DNA from: Deltaproteobacteria bacterium
GTDB lineage: Bacteria; Desulfobacterota; Desulfomonilia; UBA1062
Length of the DNA stretch: 6,408 nucleotides
Direction: 5' to 3'
Assembly (NCBI GenBank): GCA_023230665.1
Contig: JALNWY010000172.1
Coordinates: forward strand, 1-6,408
A program made the translations under genes and the position numbers. Shown here piece after piece: positions 6,210-6,408 of this stretch. The notes below the pieces were generated by a model. It had not been told where the DNA came from, made no database searches, and saw only the letters and a program-made list of their open reading frames with translations. Within the stretch, counting starts at the first letter, position 1; the number at the start of each line of letters is the position of its first letter.

Positions 6210-6408
6210 TCAGTAGTTACTGAATGCTGAGCTATCTGCCATATCCTTCATCTCCTCCCAGATCCTGATCCCCATGCTCCGGTGCTCGTTGAGCACCTTC
6301 CTGAGCATGTAGGGTTCCGTGTTGGGGTTGACGGTGATCGCACGCAGGACCACGATCTTTCTCGGCGCGTACCGGGTCGACTCCAGCCGGGTCCTGGACA
6401 CGAACGAG
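6210..6408 (-). CDS. C-terminal fragment of an unrecognised protein, cut by window edge
   Basis: The frame is open to the right edge and ends at TGA 6212-6210, giving about 65 C-terminal residues. The GTG at 6401 is only an internal codon candidate; the upstream residues SF are in frame. The segment contains APRKIVVLRAITVN, then EPYMLRKVLNEHRSMGIRIW and a short acidic tail. A strand, then a helix ending in H-x2-x-GI, then a strand is loosely like the ends of some small effector or nuclease-like alpha/beta domains, but I do not recognise a family and assign no function. The right-hand part (6301-6408) is about 63% GC, unlike the AT-rich methyltransferase start 40 bp downstream, so it probably belongs to a different genomic background from the methyltransferase. 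That the frame is coding is likely from the codon pattern and the clean stop, but only a fragment is visible. Confidence 0.55.
   Translation of the reverse strand, partial: SFVSRTRLESTRYAPRKIVVLRAITVNPNTEPYMLRKVLNEHRSMGIRIWEEMKDMADSSAFSNY

Overview
The window reads as part of a surface-polysaccharide or lipopolysaccharide (LPS) locus from a Gram-negative bacterium. An ADP-heptose-type heptosyltransferase (family GT9) points to an outer membrane with an LPS inner core. The style of the genes recalls Desulfobacterota or Nitrospirota-like lineages, but that placement is an impression from protein style only. There are no RNA genes, CRISPR arrays or recognisable insertion sequences.

Layout. Positions 1-5315 carry five genes on the + strand, in one probable operon: a nucleotide-sugar epimerase/dehydratase cut by the left edge (2-985), a DegT/DnrJ/EryC1-type sugar aminotransferase (989-2104), a GT4 glycosyltransferase with a GTG start (2170-3288), a GT9 heptosyltransferase (3306-4322) and a second GT4-like glycosyltransferase (4319-5315). 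The last is split by a one-base frameshift at a run of six T. Spacings are 3 bp, 65 bp, 17 bp and a 4-bp ATGA overlap. Converging on this set from the right, on the - strand, are an FkbM-type methyltransferase (5338-6171) interrupted by an in-frame TAA, and the C-terminal end of an unrecognised protein (6210-6408).

How the genes could work together (inference). The epimerase and aminotransferase would make a nucleotide-linked amino sugar. The GT9 enzyme would add heptose to the inner core or a related acceptor. The two GT4 enzymes would extend the glycan, and the methyltransferase would cap or decorate it. A likely intrinsic terminator for the + operon lies inside the 3' end of the opposing methyltransferase gene.

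Condition. The two genes nearest the convergent junction each carry one disabling lesion: a homopolymer +1 frameshift and a nonsense codon. Base composition also changes sharply near 6225, from about 30% GC at 6121-6230 to about 63% at 6301-6408. This fits either real decay of a variable glycan locus or errors in a weakly covered assembly; sequence alone cannot decide. I see no convincing sign of a wholly new system. The best leads are the two lesions, an Asn in the usual catalytic Tyr position of the epimerase, and the unresolved start of the methyltransferase.
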